NCBI RefSeq assembly: GCF_002008225.1
Contig: NZ_MRDH01000037.1
Coordinates: 248,001 to 312,000, forward strand
Direction: 5' to 3'
Source: Agrobacterium salinitolerans
GTDB taxonomy: Bacteria > Pseudomonadota > Alphaproteobacteria > Rhizobiales > Rhizobiaceae
DNA length: 64,000 bases
In this document: one piece after another, positions 9,966-19,236 of the stretch
Position numbering within the stretch: position 1 is the first letter of the stretch
Layout of the letters: every line of letters begins with the position of its first letter
Notes under the pieces: generated by a model
Told to the model about the DNA's origin: nothing
Seen by the model: only the letters and a program-made list of their open reading frames with translations
The model's database searches: none
Translations under genes and position numbers: made by a program

Positions 9966-10044
9966 TCTGAAACGATGAAACGGCTGAGCCTCGTCGATAT
10001 TCGCGGCATAGTTACCACAAACAATTCCGACAAAGCCCAAAGAT

Positions 10045-11616
10045 ATGTCGCTCACCGAATCCCGATCAGAACCGCTCCCCTCCTTGCAGACCCCACCGGT
10101 GGCGGTTCGGGACTATGTCCGGCCGGTCGCAATAATCGCGTTCTGGGCAATATTTCTGTTGGCGCTTCTCAATCGCGGCGCAACGGAAATCGAAAGTCGC
10201 ATCGTTGTCACGATGGCGATCTATCTCCTGCTGGCGCCGGCAATCCTGCTGTTCGGGCCGCCAAAGGGCGGTGCAGGCAAAGTACTTACGGCGGCCTGTC
10301 TTTTATTGGGAGCGCTTATCGTTCAGGTGCTGTTGCAAGCCTCCTCCATGCCTGGCATCGCGCGCCCCAACCCGGCATGGTCCATCGCTGCCATGTTCAT
10401 GCAGAATGCGCCAGCCGCCACAATCTCACTGACACCGGCGGATGACCGGATCGGCCTCATGAGCGCCGCCCTGCCCTTCGGCGTCTTCATGACGGGCCTC
10501 GTGATTTTCGATAGCGACGAGCGCGCGGCGAAGACGCTGCGATGGTTCGCAATCGCCGGTGGCTGGCTCGCGCTGTTTTCCATCGTGCAATTCGTGCTTT
10601 TCCCCGAAGCTCTCGGCTTCATCCAGAAGCGTTTCTATCTCGGCAGCCTCACCGGCCTTTTTGTCAATCGCAATACCGCCGCGACCTTTTTCGGCCTCAT
10701 CCTTATCACGCTCGCCGCATTGTTACATAAAAGCCTCCTCGCTCCGGATTGGGTCAGGGTAAAGGCGCTCGTGGCAAATCGCCTGACCGTGCCGGTGGAG
10801 CAAAAACAGCTCATCCGCAGGGCCGCATTTCTCGGTGTCCTCGCAGGCTTTTGTTTCATCGCATTGATGTTGACGGGATCGCGTGCGGGGATCGGCTCAA
10901 GCCTCGCAGCGCTGATTTTACTGATCCTGCTGATTGTGTTCAACTCTCCGGCCAGAACCGGGCGCAATGGGGCCTCCAGCCGGCGCAGGCAGCGCGGGAC
11001 GAGACGTCGCGCCGCGCTGCTGATTGCTGTCGCCATCGCCCTCTTCGCGCTTTTCGCCAACCGGGTGGCGCTTCGCATGGAAATGCGTTTGGAAGACGAT
11101 ATGCGCTTTTGCTACATGCCGGGCATCGCACGCGTCATCGCCGACAATTGGCCACAAGGATCAGGTCTGGCAAGCTTTACGGAAATCTATGCGCCCTATC
11201 ATGTGGCGCGATGCGGGGTGGACGCCGTCGTCACCCATGCCCACAATGTCTACGCCGAGGGATTGCTGACACTCGGCGCAGCCTTCCCGTTTTATCTCGC
11301 TTTTTTTGTGCTCATCCAACTGGTGATTTTCATTCGCGGGGCGCTGAAACGCAGAAATTATCGTTATGCCTCTCATCTCGGCCTTGCCGCACTGCTGCTC
11401 GTCCTGCTGCATTCAACGCTGGATTTTTCGCTGCAAGTTCCGGGCTTTGCCATGGCCTATGCCGTTTTCCTCGCCCCGGTCGTCACGCTTTGCCTGAACC
11501 CGCCCGGAATGGAGCGGGAAGGCCGCAAAAGGCGCAGACAATTTCCAGACGATGCCGCAATGCCGGCGCCGGACCGTTCAGGTCCGACAGTACAAACGCC
11601 GCTTCGTCTGCAATAA
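10045..11616 (+). CDS. O-antigen ligase/polymerase-like protein (Wzy_C)
   Basis: A 523-residue polytopic membrane protein with about ten hydrophobic segments and a large periplasmic loop near residues 345-400. It carries the family-typical TGSRAGIGS motif and later HAHNVYAEGLLTLG, matching the conserved histidine region of the O-antigen ligase/Wzy superfamily. It would join lipid-linked repeats in the periplasm or ligate the polymer. The tail after about residue 485 is charged and probably cytoplasmic. It follows the 9288 gene by 79 bp on the same strand. A second, unrelated-looking polymerase-like gene lies at 17077, so division of labour is unclear. Confidence 0.87.
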   Translation: MSLTESRSEPLPSLQTPPVAVRDYVRPVAIIAFWAIFLLALLNRGATEIESRIVVTMAIYLLLAPAILLFGPPKGGAGKVLTAACLLLGALIVQVLLQASSMPGIARPNPAWSIAAMFMQNAPAATISLTPADDRIGLMSAALPFGVFMTGLVIFDSDERAAKTLRWFAIAGGWLALFSIVQFVLFPEALGFIQKRFYLGSLTGLFVNRNTAATFFGLILITLAALLHKSLLAPDWVRVKALVANRLTVPVEQKQLIRRAAFLGVLAGFCFIALMLTGSRAGIGSSLAALILLILLIVFNSPARTGRNGASSRRRQRGTRRRAALLIAVAIALFALFANRVALRMEMRLEDDMRFCYMPGIARVIADNWPQGSGLASFTEIYAPYHVARCGVDAVVTHAHNVYAEGLLTLGAAFPFYLAFFVLIQLVIFIRGALKRRNYRYASHLGLAALLLVLLHSTLDFSLQVPGFAMAYAVFLAPVVTLCLNPPGMEREGRKRRRQFPDDAAMPAPDRSGPTVQTPLRLQ

Positions 11617-11672
11617 CGGATTTAACGAATGCAAAACAGGTTTCGTGATCTTAAAGGCGCAGGAAATTGAGC

Positions 11673-12872
11673 ATGCGGATATTGCAGATAACCTCGCTAT
11701 TTTCTCCGGATCGGGTGGGCGGTGCGGAAATATTCGTGGAAGACCTTGCGCGTGGACTTGTGGATAAGGGGCACACGGTCGCGGTGGCCGCCATCTCACG
11801 TGAAGAGCAGGCAGGGGAACAACGCGATGGTTTCACCATTCACCGCCTCGGGCATACCACGCCGTTCTTTATCGGCGACTGGGGGCAGCAACCGGAATGG
11901 AAACGAAAATATTATAAGATCGCCGTTCAACTGGATCTGCGCCTCGTTCGCAGGCTTGCGCGTGTCATCGATGATTTCCGGCCGGACGTGGTCAATACGC
12001 ATTCGCTGTCTGAACTGACGCCGCTGATCTGGCCGATGATCCGCAGGCGTAGCGTTCCGCTGGTTCATTCGCTGCATGATTTCACGAGCATGTGCACCAA
12101 TGGCTCCCTGTTTCATGACGGGCATATCTGCGACGGCGGCAGCAAAAAATGCCGTGCGTTTTCTTACCTACACCGGCGTTGCCAATGCGCGGTCGATGCT
12201 GTCGCCGGCGTTGGTCGCGATATCGTCGAACGCCACATGCGGGCCGGTTTTTTCACCCATATACGGGAAAACCGCCGCGCGGTGATCTGGAACGCCATCT
12301 CACCGCCAGATTCGCCGGAACCGCGCATTGCCCGCACACCCGGCAACCCTCTGGTTTTCGGCTATCTGGGCCGCATCGAAGCACCGAAAGGGGCTGACTT
12401 GCTGATAGAAGCGTTGCGGCTTTTGCCGCCGCAGGGCTGGCGCGCGGTCATGGCAGGGCGCGCGCCGGAAGGTATCGAGATCTATCAACAAAAGGCAGCC
12501 GGCCTACCGGTCGAATTTCCGGGCTATGTGGAGGCCGATCATTTCTTCGCCGGCATAGATTGCCTCATCGTACCGCCCCTATGGCCGGAGGCCTTTGGCC
12601 GCACCGTCGCTGAAGCCATTCTGCGCGGCGTACCCGTCATCGGCGCAAATCTTGCGGGTGTCGCCGAACAGATCGGCGCGGACAGGCCGGAACGCCTGTT
12701 CACCCCAGGTAATGCCACCGAACTGGCCGCGCGCTTGGCGGAGGCTATACGCAATCCCGCCATGCTTGCGGAAACGCTTGAGACCCGGGAACGAATTCGC
12801 CAAGGCGTTGAGCCACGTGGGGTCGTCGCGGCCTATGAAAAGCTCTATGCGGATGTGTGCAAAACCGCATGA
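11673..12872 (+). CDS. Glycosyltransferase family 4
   Basis: A 399-residue protein starting MRILQITSLFSPDRVGGAEIFVEDLARGL; the ATG at 11673 is preferred over an in-frame TTG at 11667 because family members begin MRIL. The donor-binding half has the EX7E motif in WPEAFGRTVAEAILRGVPVIG. A four-cysteine patch (TSMCTNG, HICDGGSKKC, RRCQCA) sits in the acceptor domain, a feature seen in GT4 proteins of this subgroup. It closes the plus-strand polymerase operon and converges on the next glycosyltransferase, leaving a gap of only 21 bp. Confidence 0.9.
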   Translation: MRILQITSLFSPDRVGGAEIFVEDLARGLVDKGHTVAVAAISREEQAGEQRDGFTIHRLGHTTPFFIGDWGQQPEWKRKYYKIAVQLDLRLVRRLARVIDDFRPDVVNTHSLSELTPLIWPMIRRRSVPLVHSLHDFTSMCTNGSLFHDGHICDGGSKKCRAFSYLHRRCQCAVDAVAGVGRDIVERHMRAGFFTHIRENRRAVIWNAISPPDSPEPRIARTPGNPLVFGYLGRIEAPKGADLLIEALRLLPPQGWRAVMAGRAPEGIEIYQQKAAGLPVEFPGYVEADHFFAGIDCLIVPPLWPEAFGRTVAEAILRGVPVIGANLAGVAEQIGADRPERLFTPGNATELAARLAEAIRNPAMLAETLETRERIRQGVEPRGVVAAYEKLYADVCKTA

Positions 12873-12893
12873 TCGTGACGACGGCGTCCCTCC

Positions 12894-13991
12894 TCAGGCG
12901 GCTTCTTGCTTGAAGAGTTGCGCGTAGCTCTCCGCAGCCTTCTGCCACGAATATGATTTGCGGTTTTCATAACCCGCCTGACGGAGATTTTCTGCCAGCT
13001 CCGGATTATCCAAAAGTCGCTCAAGCGCGATGACGAGGCTTTGAGCATCCGACGGATCGAAAGTCAGGGCGCCTTCGCCGGCAATCTCCGGTGTTGCCGA
13101 ACGATTGGAGCAGACGACCGGGCATCCCAGCTGCTGCGCCTCCAGCACCGGCAGACAGAAGCCTTCATAGGTGGAGGGGACGCAAAGGCAGGCTGCGTGA
13201 CGGTAAAGTTCGGTCAGTTGCCGGTCATCTATACCGGAAAGCCGGATCAGCCGGGCCTGCAACTGCGGATCGTCCAGCGCGCCGGCGATTTCCTCCGCCT
13301 CGTCACGGCCAACATGCACGATGCGCAAATCCGGCCATTTTTTGCCTAGTATGGCAAAGGCTTTGCCCAGGAGAGCGAAATTCTTATTGGACGTCGCGTT
13401 TCCGACCGCCAGTATGTAGCGTCCGGGAACAGGCGGCACCGTGTCGAAAGCCCCGGGATCGACATTTAGCGTGCTGTCGGAATGAATGGTGATGCTCTTA
13501 CCGACAGCGGCGGGATAGAAACGCCCGAGATCCTTCCGCGTCGCTTCGGATACGCAGACGATCCGATCCGAACCGGCCATCATCAGCTTGAAGATGAAAT
13601 CAGTCGTCAGGGTCGCCCGCCAGCCGATCTGTTCCGGAATGGTTTTGAAATAAAGATCATGAACAAGGGTGAGACGCCGTTTGCCGCCGAGGGGACTTCC
13701 GAAAGGATCGGCATTAAAAAGCACATCGATGCCATGCCGGCGGCAGAGCGCGGGCAGCGTCACGGCCTGACGCACCACATCGAAAACCATGACGCGCGGC
13801 CGTGGGGTCTCGATGAGCTGCAACCGGCTGTCGCGCAGGTTTTCAGGCAGTTGCGCCCGCATCCAGGGAGAGCGCAGAACATAGTCATCGGTCGTCTGTT
13901 CCAGCAGCCGCTCCAGCAGACTGAAGGTCACGCGGGCCACACCGGAGGCCTTGCCGCCATATTGGCTCGGCATGTTTATGAGAATGCGCAT
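12894..13991 (-). CDS. Glycosyltransferase family 4
   Basis: A 365-residue protein starting MRILINMPSQYGGKASGVARV. The ATG at 13991 has GGAAGGG 6 nt upstream, so the in-frame ATG at 14015 is less likely. It has a GT4 donor domain with GRYILAVGNATSNKN and the EX7E motif in YEGFCLPVLEAQQLGCPVV, close to mannosyltransferase-type enzymes. It forms a minus-strand pair with the glycosyltransferase upstream (55 bp gap). It is probably a repeat-unit assembly enzyme in the cytoplasm; the sugar is unknown. Confidence 0.9.
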   Translation of the reverse strand: MRILINMPSQYGGKASGVARVTFSLLERLLEQTTDDYVLRSPWMRAQLPENLRDSRLQLIETPRPRVMVFDVVRQAVTLPALCRRHGIDVLFNADPFGSPLGGKRRLTLVHDLYFKTIPEQIGWRATLTTDFIFKLMMAGSDRIVCVSEATRKDLGRFYPAAVGKSITIHSDSTLNVDPGAFDTVPPVPGRYILAVGNATSNKNFALLGKAFAILGKKWPDLRIVHVGRDEAEEIAGALDDPQLQARLIRLSGIDDRQLTELYRHAACLCVPSTYEGFCLPVLEAQQLGCPVVCSNRSATPEIAGEGALTFDPSDAQSLVIALERLLDNPELAENLRQAGYENRKSYSWQKAAESYAQLFKQEAA

Positions 13992-14046
13992 CCTGGCCCT
14001 TCCGCCTGCCGGCATTGCCTGTTCCTGTCGATCGCCGCGCGAAACC

Positions 14047-15195
14047 TCACGCCGCCTCCGTCAGCAGCGCTGAAACGGAGCGGCAGGTTTCCTCCAGTGA
14101 GAAACGCTGGCTCACATCCTCCCGCCCCTTTCGCGCCAGCCTTTCCGCCAGAGCCGGTTGCGACAGTATGCGGCCGATCGCCGCTGCCAGCGCCGACGCA
14201 TTCCCCGGCGGCACAAGAAGGCCGGTTTCGCCGTCACGGATGATTTCGGTAACACCGCCGCCGCGCGTGGCGACAACCGGACGCCCGCACATCATCGCCT
14301 CCACCACCACCCGGCCGAAGGGCTCGGCAACAATCGAGGTATGAGCAACCACATCCATTGCCGCCATCAATTCCGGCACATCCGGGCGGAAACCGAGGAA
14401 ACGGACGCGGCCTTCGAGACCGAGACGGGACGCCTGTTCGCGGATTCGCGCTTCATACGCTTCCTGCCCGAAAAGCGCACCGCCGACGATGACCGCCTGT
14501 ACGCCCTCCATCGCCGCAATCGCGTCCAGAAACACATGTTGTCCCTTCCATTCGCTCAGCCGGCCAAAAAGGCCGACAAGCGGTTGCGGACCAAGGCCCA
14601 GTTCCGCACGCAGCCGCGCGGCCGCGCCGGGCTCATAAATCCTTGCTTTCGCGGGGTCGAAGCCGTTGTAGACGATGCGAACCTTATCCGCCTCGCCGCC
14701 GGCCTCGATGAAAGCCCGGCCCGTCTCCTCGGAGTTGACAGCAACCAGCCTGGCGAAAAGGCGCGCAAATGCCAGCGAGGCCCGGCGATTGGCGGCGCTG
14801 AAAGCGGGATCGGTGACAATATCGTGTAAAATCCAGACGAGCGGCCGACGGCTGAACGTCGCGGCCAGCGCACAGACAAAAAGCGCCTTTTGCGAGTTGG
14901 CGCAGATCACATCATAGCGCCTCGCCTCCCGGCTCAATTGCCAGGCAACCGCCACCACGTCGGCCGCTCCGCGCAACAGCGCGCCGAAAGACGCATCGCG
15001 GCGTATAGACAGCATTTTTTCTCCAGCGGACAGCATGACCGGAGTCCGCCCCGCATCAATGAGATCATCTGCGGCCGCACCGCCACTGAGAAAACAGGCG
15101 CGCCAGGAGTGCGGGCCCGCCTTGACGAGGTCCGTCAGAAAAAGTTCGGCGCCACCCTTCTCTCCGGTATGGCTGACGAAAAGAGCCGATGTCAT
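14047..15195 (-). CDS. Glycosyltransferase family 4
   Basis: A 382-residue protein starting MTSALFVSHTGEKGGAELFLTDL. The ATG at 15195 is chosen because GGGGGAG lies 5 nt upstream; an in-frame ATG at 15276 would add 27 residues with no family match. The donor domain shows LVGLFGRLSEWKGQHVFLDAI and the EX7E motif in EPFGRVVVEAMMCGRPVV. It is first of the minus-strand glycosyltransferase pair and is separated from the SGNH hydrolase by a long AT-rich spacer. Confidence 0.9.
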   Translation of the reverse strand: MTSALFVSHTGEKGGAELFLTDLVKAGPHSWRACFLSGGAAADDLIDAGRTPVMLSAGEKMLSIRRDASFGALLRGAADVVAVAWQLSREARRYDVICANSQKALFVCALAATFSRRPLVWILHDIVTDPAFSAANRRASLAFARLFARLVAVNSEETGRAFIEAGGEADKVRIVYNGFDPAKARIYEPGAAARLRAELGLGPQPLVGLFGRLSEWKGQHVFLDAIAAMEGVQAVIVGGALFGQEAYEARIREQASRLGLEGRVRFLGFRPDVPELMAAMDVVAHTSIVAEPFGRVVVEAMMCGRPVVATRGGGVTEIIRDGETGLLVPPGNASALAAAIGRILSQPALAERLARKGREDVSQRFSLEETCRSVSALLTEAA

Positions 15196-15608
15196 GGCGT
15201 CTCCCCCGCCGGATGGGAGGACCCATGACGCATCCGCCTGTAATTGCGGGCACGAACTGACGACCGGCAAAAACAACGAACCTGCCCGAAAGCAACAGGA
15301 ATATCCTCACCGAAATCTGCGGAAAAACGCATACCGATAGTTAAAAACAACTGAATCAAAGCCCATTTTATTAATAAAATTCAATAATACCAATAGTAAT
15401 TAGAATAATATTCTATTTCTATATTTCGAGCCAAATCAAAGAAAAATTTACGACGCTCTTTTTCATGCGCTGTTTTCTGTTTCGCCCCCCGCATTTTTCC
15501 CCGGGTCTCGCAGCGGGATTATTCTAAGGCCAGACCAGGAGAGCGAACAATGACACCGCCCGGATACAACATATGCATATATATGGCGCGAACGGAAGAG
15601 GTGGCCGC
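15196..15608. other. AT-rich divergent spacer
   Basis: This 413-bp region separates a minus-strand glycosyltransferase and the plus-strand SGNH hydrolase. Positions 15340-15450 are strikingly AT-rich compared with the surrounding DNA, consistent with promoters for both sides or an H-NS-like silencing target. No gene, strong hairpin or repeat was found. An in-frame ATG at 15573 could extend the next gene by 12 residues. Confidence 0.6.
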
Positions 15609-16946
15609 ATGATCGGCTTAACGCTCGGCATAGGTTCCCGAAACATGGGCGACGCCGGTCTTTCCCTGACCGCGTTCTCGCCCTTGCGGGCCCGTCTGGC
15701 GGTCGGCCAGAATGCCGCGATCTTCGTGAACGGCGACAGCACCGCCCATGCCGAAGCCGGACCATTTCAGCAATTTGCGATGATGCTCGGCGATCTGCAC
15801 GATACGACTGTTGTGTTATACCGCTGGGCGGAATGGGAGACGAGCGCCGCCACCGGACCAAAAACCTATGCGGCCCCGGTTACGCTGCGCGCCGGCAAGG
15901 GAGCGACGCTGACGCTCCATCTTGCGACGCTGCCCGGCGGCATGGCGGGGTACATGCTTGCGGAACAACGCTCGGCAGCGCTGGAGATTCCCCGTCCCGA
16001 CCTCTGCATCATGCATCATGGCCACAATATGCAAACTTTCGAAATGCCGGGCAGCATTTTGAGCTCCGGACGAGCCGCATTGTTCGGACCACTGGGAATG
16101 ACCGAATGGAAATGGCCAAATGCTCCTCAACTCATCACCACGCAGAACCCGTGGCGTGATGGCACGGGTTACGACAAGGTCTATCAGGCGATCCTCGACC
16201 TGGCCCGTTCCCATCCGAATCTCACGCTGGTGGATACGCATGCCGTATTTATGGCGAAGGGCAAGGACGCCGCCCTTTATCGGGACAATATTCACCCCAA
16301 CGAGGCGGGTTCCTGCCTGGTAGCCCAGGCCCTGCTCGATTCCTATCTGAGGTCGGCACGCGATAACAGCTTCCAGACACCTTGCTGGCCAAGGCTGCCC
16401 GCCGCCAATCTCATCGGCAATGGTGATTTCACCGATTGGACTGGTTCCGTCCCGACGGGCTGGGGCATGACTTCGCCAGGTTCCGCCACCCAAACCACCG
16501 AAATCGTCTTCTCCCCGTCCTTTGCAAGCAGCCTCGCCCTCTATGCAAATGGCAGCCAGACGGCAGGGCTCACACGTTATTTCCGCAATGCGGAGGCCGT
16601 CGCGATGATCGGCAGGACCGTTTCCTTCGCCGTACTTTATAAAAACAACGGAAAGCAGCGTCTGCCCTACATAACGCTGGTTGCAAAAAGCGGCGGCGCA
16701 GTCCGGACGATCGTTTGCTCCGCCCTGCAATTTGGAGGGGCCAACATCTCCGGCAATAGCGGCTGGATGTGGGCGATCGCCAACGGGATTGCCATAGACC
16801 CCGACATCAACCCGTCGGGGTATGCTTTTTATCTGCGAATCCTTCCGGCATTCGGCACCGGCGCGCCCGGCTCGAATGAGCCACTTCATATTCAGCGCAT
16901 CATCGCCGTCGAAGGGGATTTGCCGAAAGGCAATCTGATCTCATGA
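15609..16946 (+). CDS. SGNH/GDSL-type hydrolase with C-terminal jelly-roll-like domain
   Basis: A 445-residue protein. The ATG at 15609 follows GGAAGAGGTGG. Block I is FVNGDSTAHAEAG, with S44 as the nucleophile. Block V is YRDNIHPNEAG with the DxxH pair, and HHGHN near residue 125 may supply the oxyanion hole. Residues from about 265 (NLIGNGDFTDWTG) look like a carbohydrate-binding jelly roll. No clear signal peptide is seen, which is odd for an esterase of exported sugar; export by a type I system or a cytoplasmic role are alternatives. It probably removes or moves acyl groups on the polysaccharide. Confidence 0.8.
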   Translation: MIGLTLGIGSRNMGDAGLSLTAFSPLRARLAVGQNAAIFVNGDSTAHAEAGPFQQFAMMLGDLHDTTVVLYRWAEWETSAATGPKTYAAPVTLRAGKGATLTLHLATLPGGMAGYMLAEQRSAALEIPRPDLCIMHHGHNMQTFEMPGSILSSGRAALFGPLGMTEWKWPNAPQLITTQNPWRDGTGYDKVYQAILDLARSHPNLTLVDTHAVFMAKGKDAALYRDNIHPNEAGSCLVAQALLDSYLRSARDNSFQTPCWPRLPAANLIGNGDFTDWTGSVPTGWGMTSPGSATQTTEIVFSPSFASSLALYANGSQTAGLTRYFRNAEAVAMIGRTVSFAVLYKNNGKQRLPYITLVAKSGGAVRTIVCSALQFGGANISGNSGWMWAIANGIAIDPDINPSGYAFYLRILPAFGTGAPGSNEPLHIQRIIAVEGDLPKGNLIS

Positions 16947-17076
16947 CGAAACGATAAAATGTCTTGCGTGGCGGCGCCATCCAGCCCACTAATAGTCGTT
17001 ATATTATATTCATTGCCAGGCGGTAGAGCTCTCCTATGGACAGTCGAAATCCGCTCACAAAAGATAGAGACTGCTG

Positions 17077-18495
17077 ATGAGAAGACCAGCAAATCATGCG
17101 GCGTCGCGCCAGCCCTCTATACCGGGTTTTGTTTTGGCAATGCCGCTTTACCCGTCAAAAACGATCAATATTCCCGGCGTCTGTCTCGCGATATTCGTAT
17201 TTTCCATCGGTTTCTTCATTCAATGCAATGTGTTGACCAGCAATCTCGGCCTGCGTTTCCTCAATATTACCGACATGCTGGTGCTGATGACGCTGCCCGT
17301 CCTCGCCCTGCTTTACATTCGCTGCCTGACGCTGTCGATTATCCTGTTTTATCTTGTTCCGCTGACGATGCTGTTTGTCCTCACGACGCTGTTTGCCGAC
17401 GCGCGCGGCGATGGCGAGTTTTATACAACGGCGATGACCTATTTTTATGCCGTCTATTTTCTGTTCTTTGCCTATATGCTGTTCAAGGAAAACCTCCTCG
17501 AACTGTTCTGCTGGGGCATATTTGCGGGGTTCATAGCGGTGACGATCCTGCTTTTCCTGGACACCGTCATCCATGACCAGCTCGCCTCGCTCGGATTGTC
17601 CTTCATGTTCGATGAGGCAGGCGTCCTGGAGCTTGCGGCAAAAGGTGAAGTGACACCGTTGCTTTTGCGCGTCGAAAAGGCAGGCGGCATCTGGCCCGTC
17701 GGCAATACAGCTGGACCGGCCTTCGCGCTGGCCGGAGCAGCGGCGGCCTATCTCGCCGAACGCCACAAACGCCCCGCACTGTTTGCCGTGTTTCTGCTCG
17801 TATATCTCGCCAGCTTCACCCTCACGCTCAACCGCTCGGGGGTGTTTGCCGTCCTCGCTATCGGGCTCTATTTCTACGTTCGGAATTTTTCGATCAAAAT
17901 GCTGCTCAGCACCTATTTCGGGTTTGCCTTGTGCGCGCTCGTCATCGCCGCCGTTTTGCCGCTCGGTGCTTTCGACTTTGCGGAACAGGCCTTTACGAAA
18001 CGTTTTCTTGAGGACAGCAACAGCAGCAACAATTTGCATGAGCGGTGGGAGACGATCACCGGCGGTTTTCAGGTCATGTTCCAGCATCCTGTGGGCATAG
18101 GGTTTACCGCGCGATACGAAGAACTTGCGCGGATATCGAGGATCGGCACACCACATAATGGTTTTATGGCCACCGCCTACGCTTCCGGGTTGGGATTTTG
18201 CATCATGAGCGCCTTTGCGCTGGTTTATGTAATTTTCCGAAAACGCAAAATCGGCTTTTTCGCCTATTCAGCAATCGGCGTCATTATTGGCTATCAATTT
18301 GAAGAGCTGAATTTCAACCCCGTCTTCATGGCTCATGTGGGGCTTGGGCTTGCCTATGCCGCCATTGATCTGGACTTCAGGCTTTTCCTGAGAAACACAA
18401 TGATGCGGATGCTGGGAACGGCAGACAATGCGCGCAACAGGGGAGAACGAAGCCTCATCAGCGACCCGCCGGGTCTAAGGCCGCCTGTGTTCTGA
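17077..18495 (+). CDS. Second O-antigen polymerase/ligase-like membrane protein
   Basis: A 472-residue polytopic protein with about ten membrane segments. It has LTLNRSGVFAVLAIGLYFYVRN in the position where Wzy-like proteins carry the SR/RSG-type motif, then a periplasmic loop with ERWETITGGFQVMFQHPVGIGF and RIGTPHNGFMATAYASG, which matches the G-x-G and H-N region of the family. The ATG at 17077 is used; one at 17140 would remove 21 residues before the first hydrophobic segment. It may polymerise a second glycan or a side branch. It is 130 bp from the SGNH gene on the same strand. Confidence 0.8.
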   Translation: MRRPANHAASRQPSIPGFVLAMPLYPSKTINIPGVCLAIFVFSIGFFIQCNVLTSNLGLRFLNITDMLVLMTLPVLALLYIRCLTLSIILFYLVPLTMLFVLTTLFADARGDGEFYTTAMTYFYAVYFLFFAYMLFKENLLELFCWGIFAGFIAVTILLFLDTVIHDQLASLGLSFMFDEAGVLELAAKGEVTPLLLRVEKAGGIWPVGNTAGPAFALAGAAAAYLAERHKRPALFAVFLLVYLASFTLTLNRSGVFAVLAIGLYFYVRNFSIKMLLSTYFGFALCALVIAAVLPLGAFDFAEQAFTKRFLEDSNSSNNLHERWETITGGFQVMFQHPVGIGFTARYEELARISRIGTPHNGFMATAYASGLGFCIMSAFALVYVIFRKRKIGFFAYSAIGVIIGYQFEELNFNPVFMAHVGLGLAYAAIDLDFRLFLRNTMMRMLGTADNARNRGERSLISDPPGLRPPVF

Positions 18496-18503
18496 CGGGA
18501 CGT

Positions 18504-18986
18504 TCAGGCCACATCGACGATCTCGATCTCCCTCCCGCCCAAACGGACGAGATCGCCAGCCGCTTTTCCCATCAGCACCCTTGCAACCGGGGAGACATAG
18601 GACATCGTTCCCGCAGCGGGATCTGCTTCATCTTCACCGACGATCCGGAACCGTTGCGTTCGCCCGTCATCGCGGCTGAACGTCACCAGGCTGCCGAAGA
18701 CGACGACGCCGTCCGCTGGCGGATCAGGCATCAATTGCGCGGTACGGACCCGCTCGGAGAAATATCGCAGATCGCGAAGCGGGCTGGCGGAAATGCGGCG
18801 TCTTTCATTGATGTCTTCAATGGCATTAGCCGCCTCACAGGCTTCGCGCGCCAGCCGCAGCTGCTCTTCCAGGGCCTTCAGCCCGGACCGCGTTACCAAA
18901 TTCGGATGAGGCGAGATTATCCGGTCCGGCAGAACGGTTTCGGCTGCGGTTTCCGCACTGTCTTCCTTGGTAAAGGCTACGCTCAA
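18504..18986 (-). CDS. GreA/GreB-type elongation factor family protein
   Basis: About 160 residues. The TTG at 18986 is proposed because it gives the family start MSVAFTKEDSAE and has GGAG 8 nt upstream; an upstream ATG at 19073 exists. The N-terminus is a short helical hairpin (SGLKALEEQLRLAREA) and the C-terminal FKBP-like domain contains VVFGSLVTFS, TMSYVSPVARVLMGKAAGD and GREIEIVDVA, the usual GreA C-terminal pattern. Proteins of this type bind the RNA polymerase secondary channel or act as nucleoside diphosphate kinase regulator (Rnk) relatives. It converges with the polymerase gene and looks unrelated to the exopolysaccharide genes. Confidence 0.8.
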   Translation of the reverse strand: MSVAFTKEDSAETAAETVLPDRIISPHPNLVTRSGLKALEEQLRLAREACEAANAIEDINERRRISASPLRDLRYFSERVRTAQLMPDPPADGVVVFGSLVTFSRDDGRTQRFRIVGEDEADPAAGTMSYVSPVARVLMGKAAGDLVRLGGREIEIVDVA

Positions 18987-19157
18987 TCCTGACACTCCAT
19001 TCCCGAATGCCCCAATCCTGCCATCGCTCGCAGGCGCCCGCAAGAGCACGCTGCGCGGGTTCAAAACGGACATGTAACAGGCGCAAGCGGGTCAGGACAA
19101 CGTGCTCGTTCAACAGCTCAATGCAACCGCAACGGAACATACCCCTCATATTTCGGC

Positions 19158-19184
19158 CTAACAGGGGGCTTTTTGCCCTGTTAG
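19158..19184. other. Perfect inverted repeat between divergent genes
   Basis: The arms CTAACAGGG and CCCTGTTAG are perfectly complementary and enclose a nine-base T-rich loop (GGCTTTTTG); the inner bases GGC/GCC can extend the stem. It lies 50 bp before the exsH-like start codon and 170 bp before the GreA-like gene. There is no T-tract after it on either strand, so an operator or 5'-leader structure is more likely than a terminator. Confidence 0.6.
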
Positions 19185-19236
19185 AGTGTGCAGCAGGAGG
19201 AGTGAGACGCCAACGCTAACGGACAGGAGACGGTTC

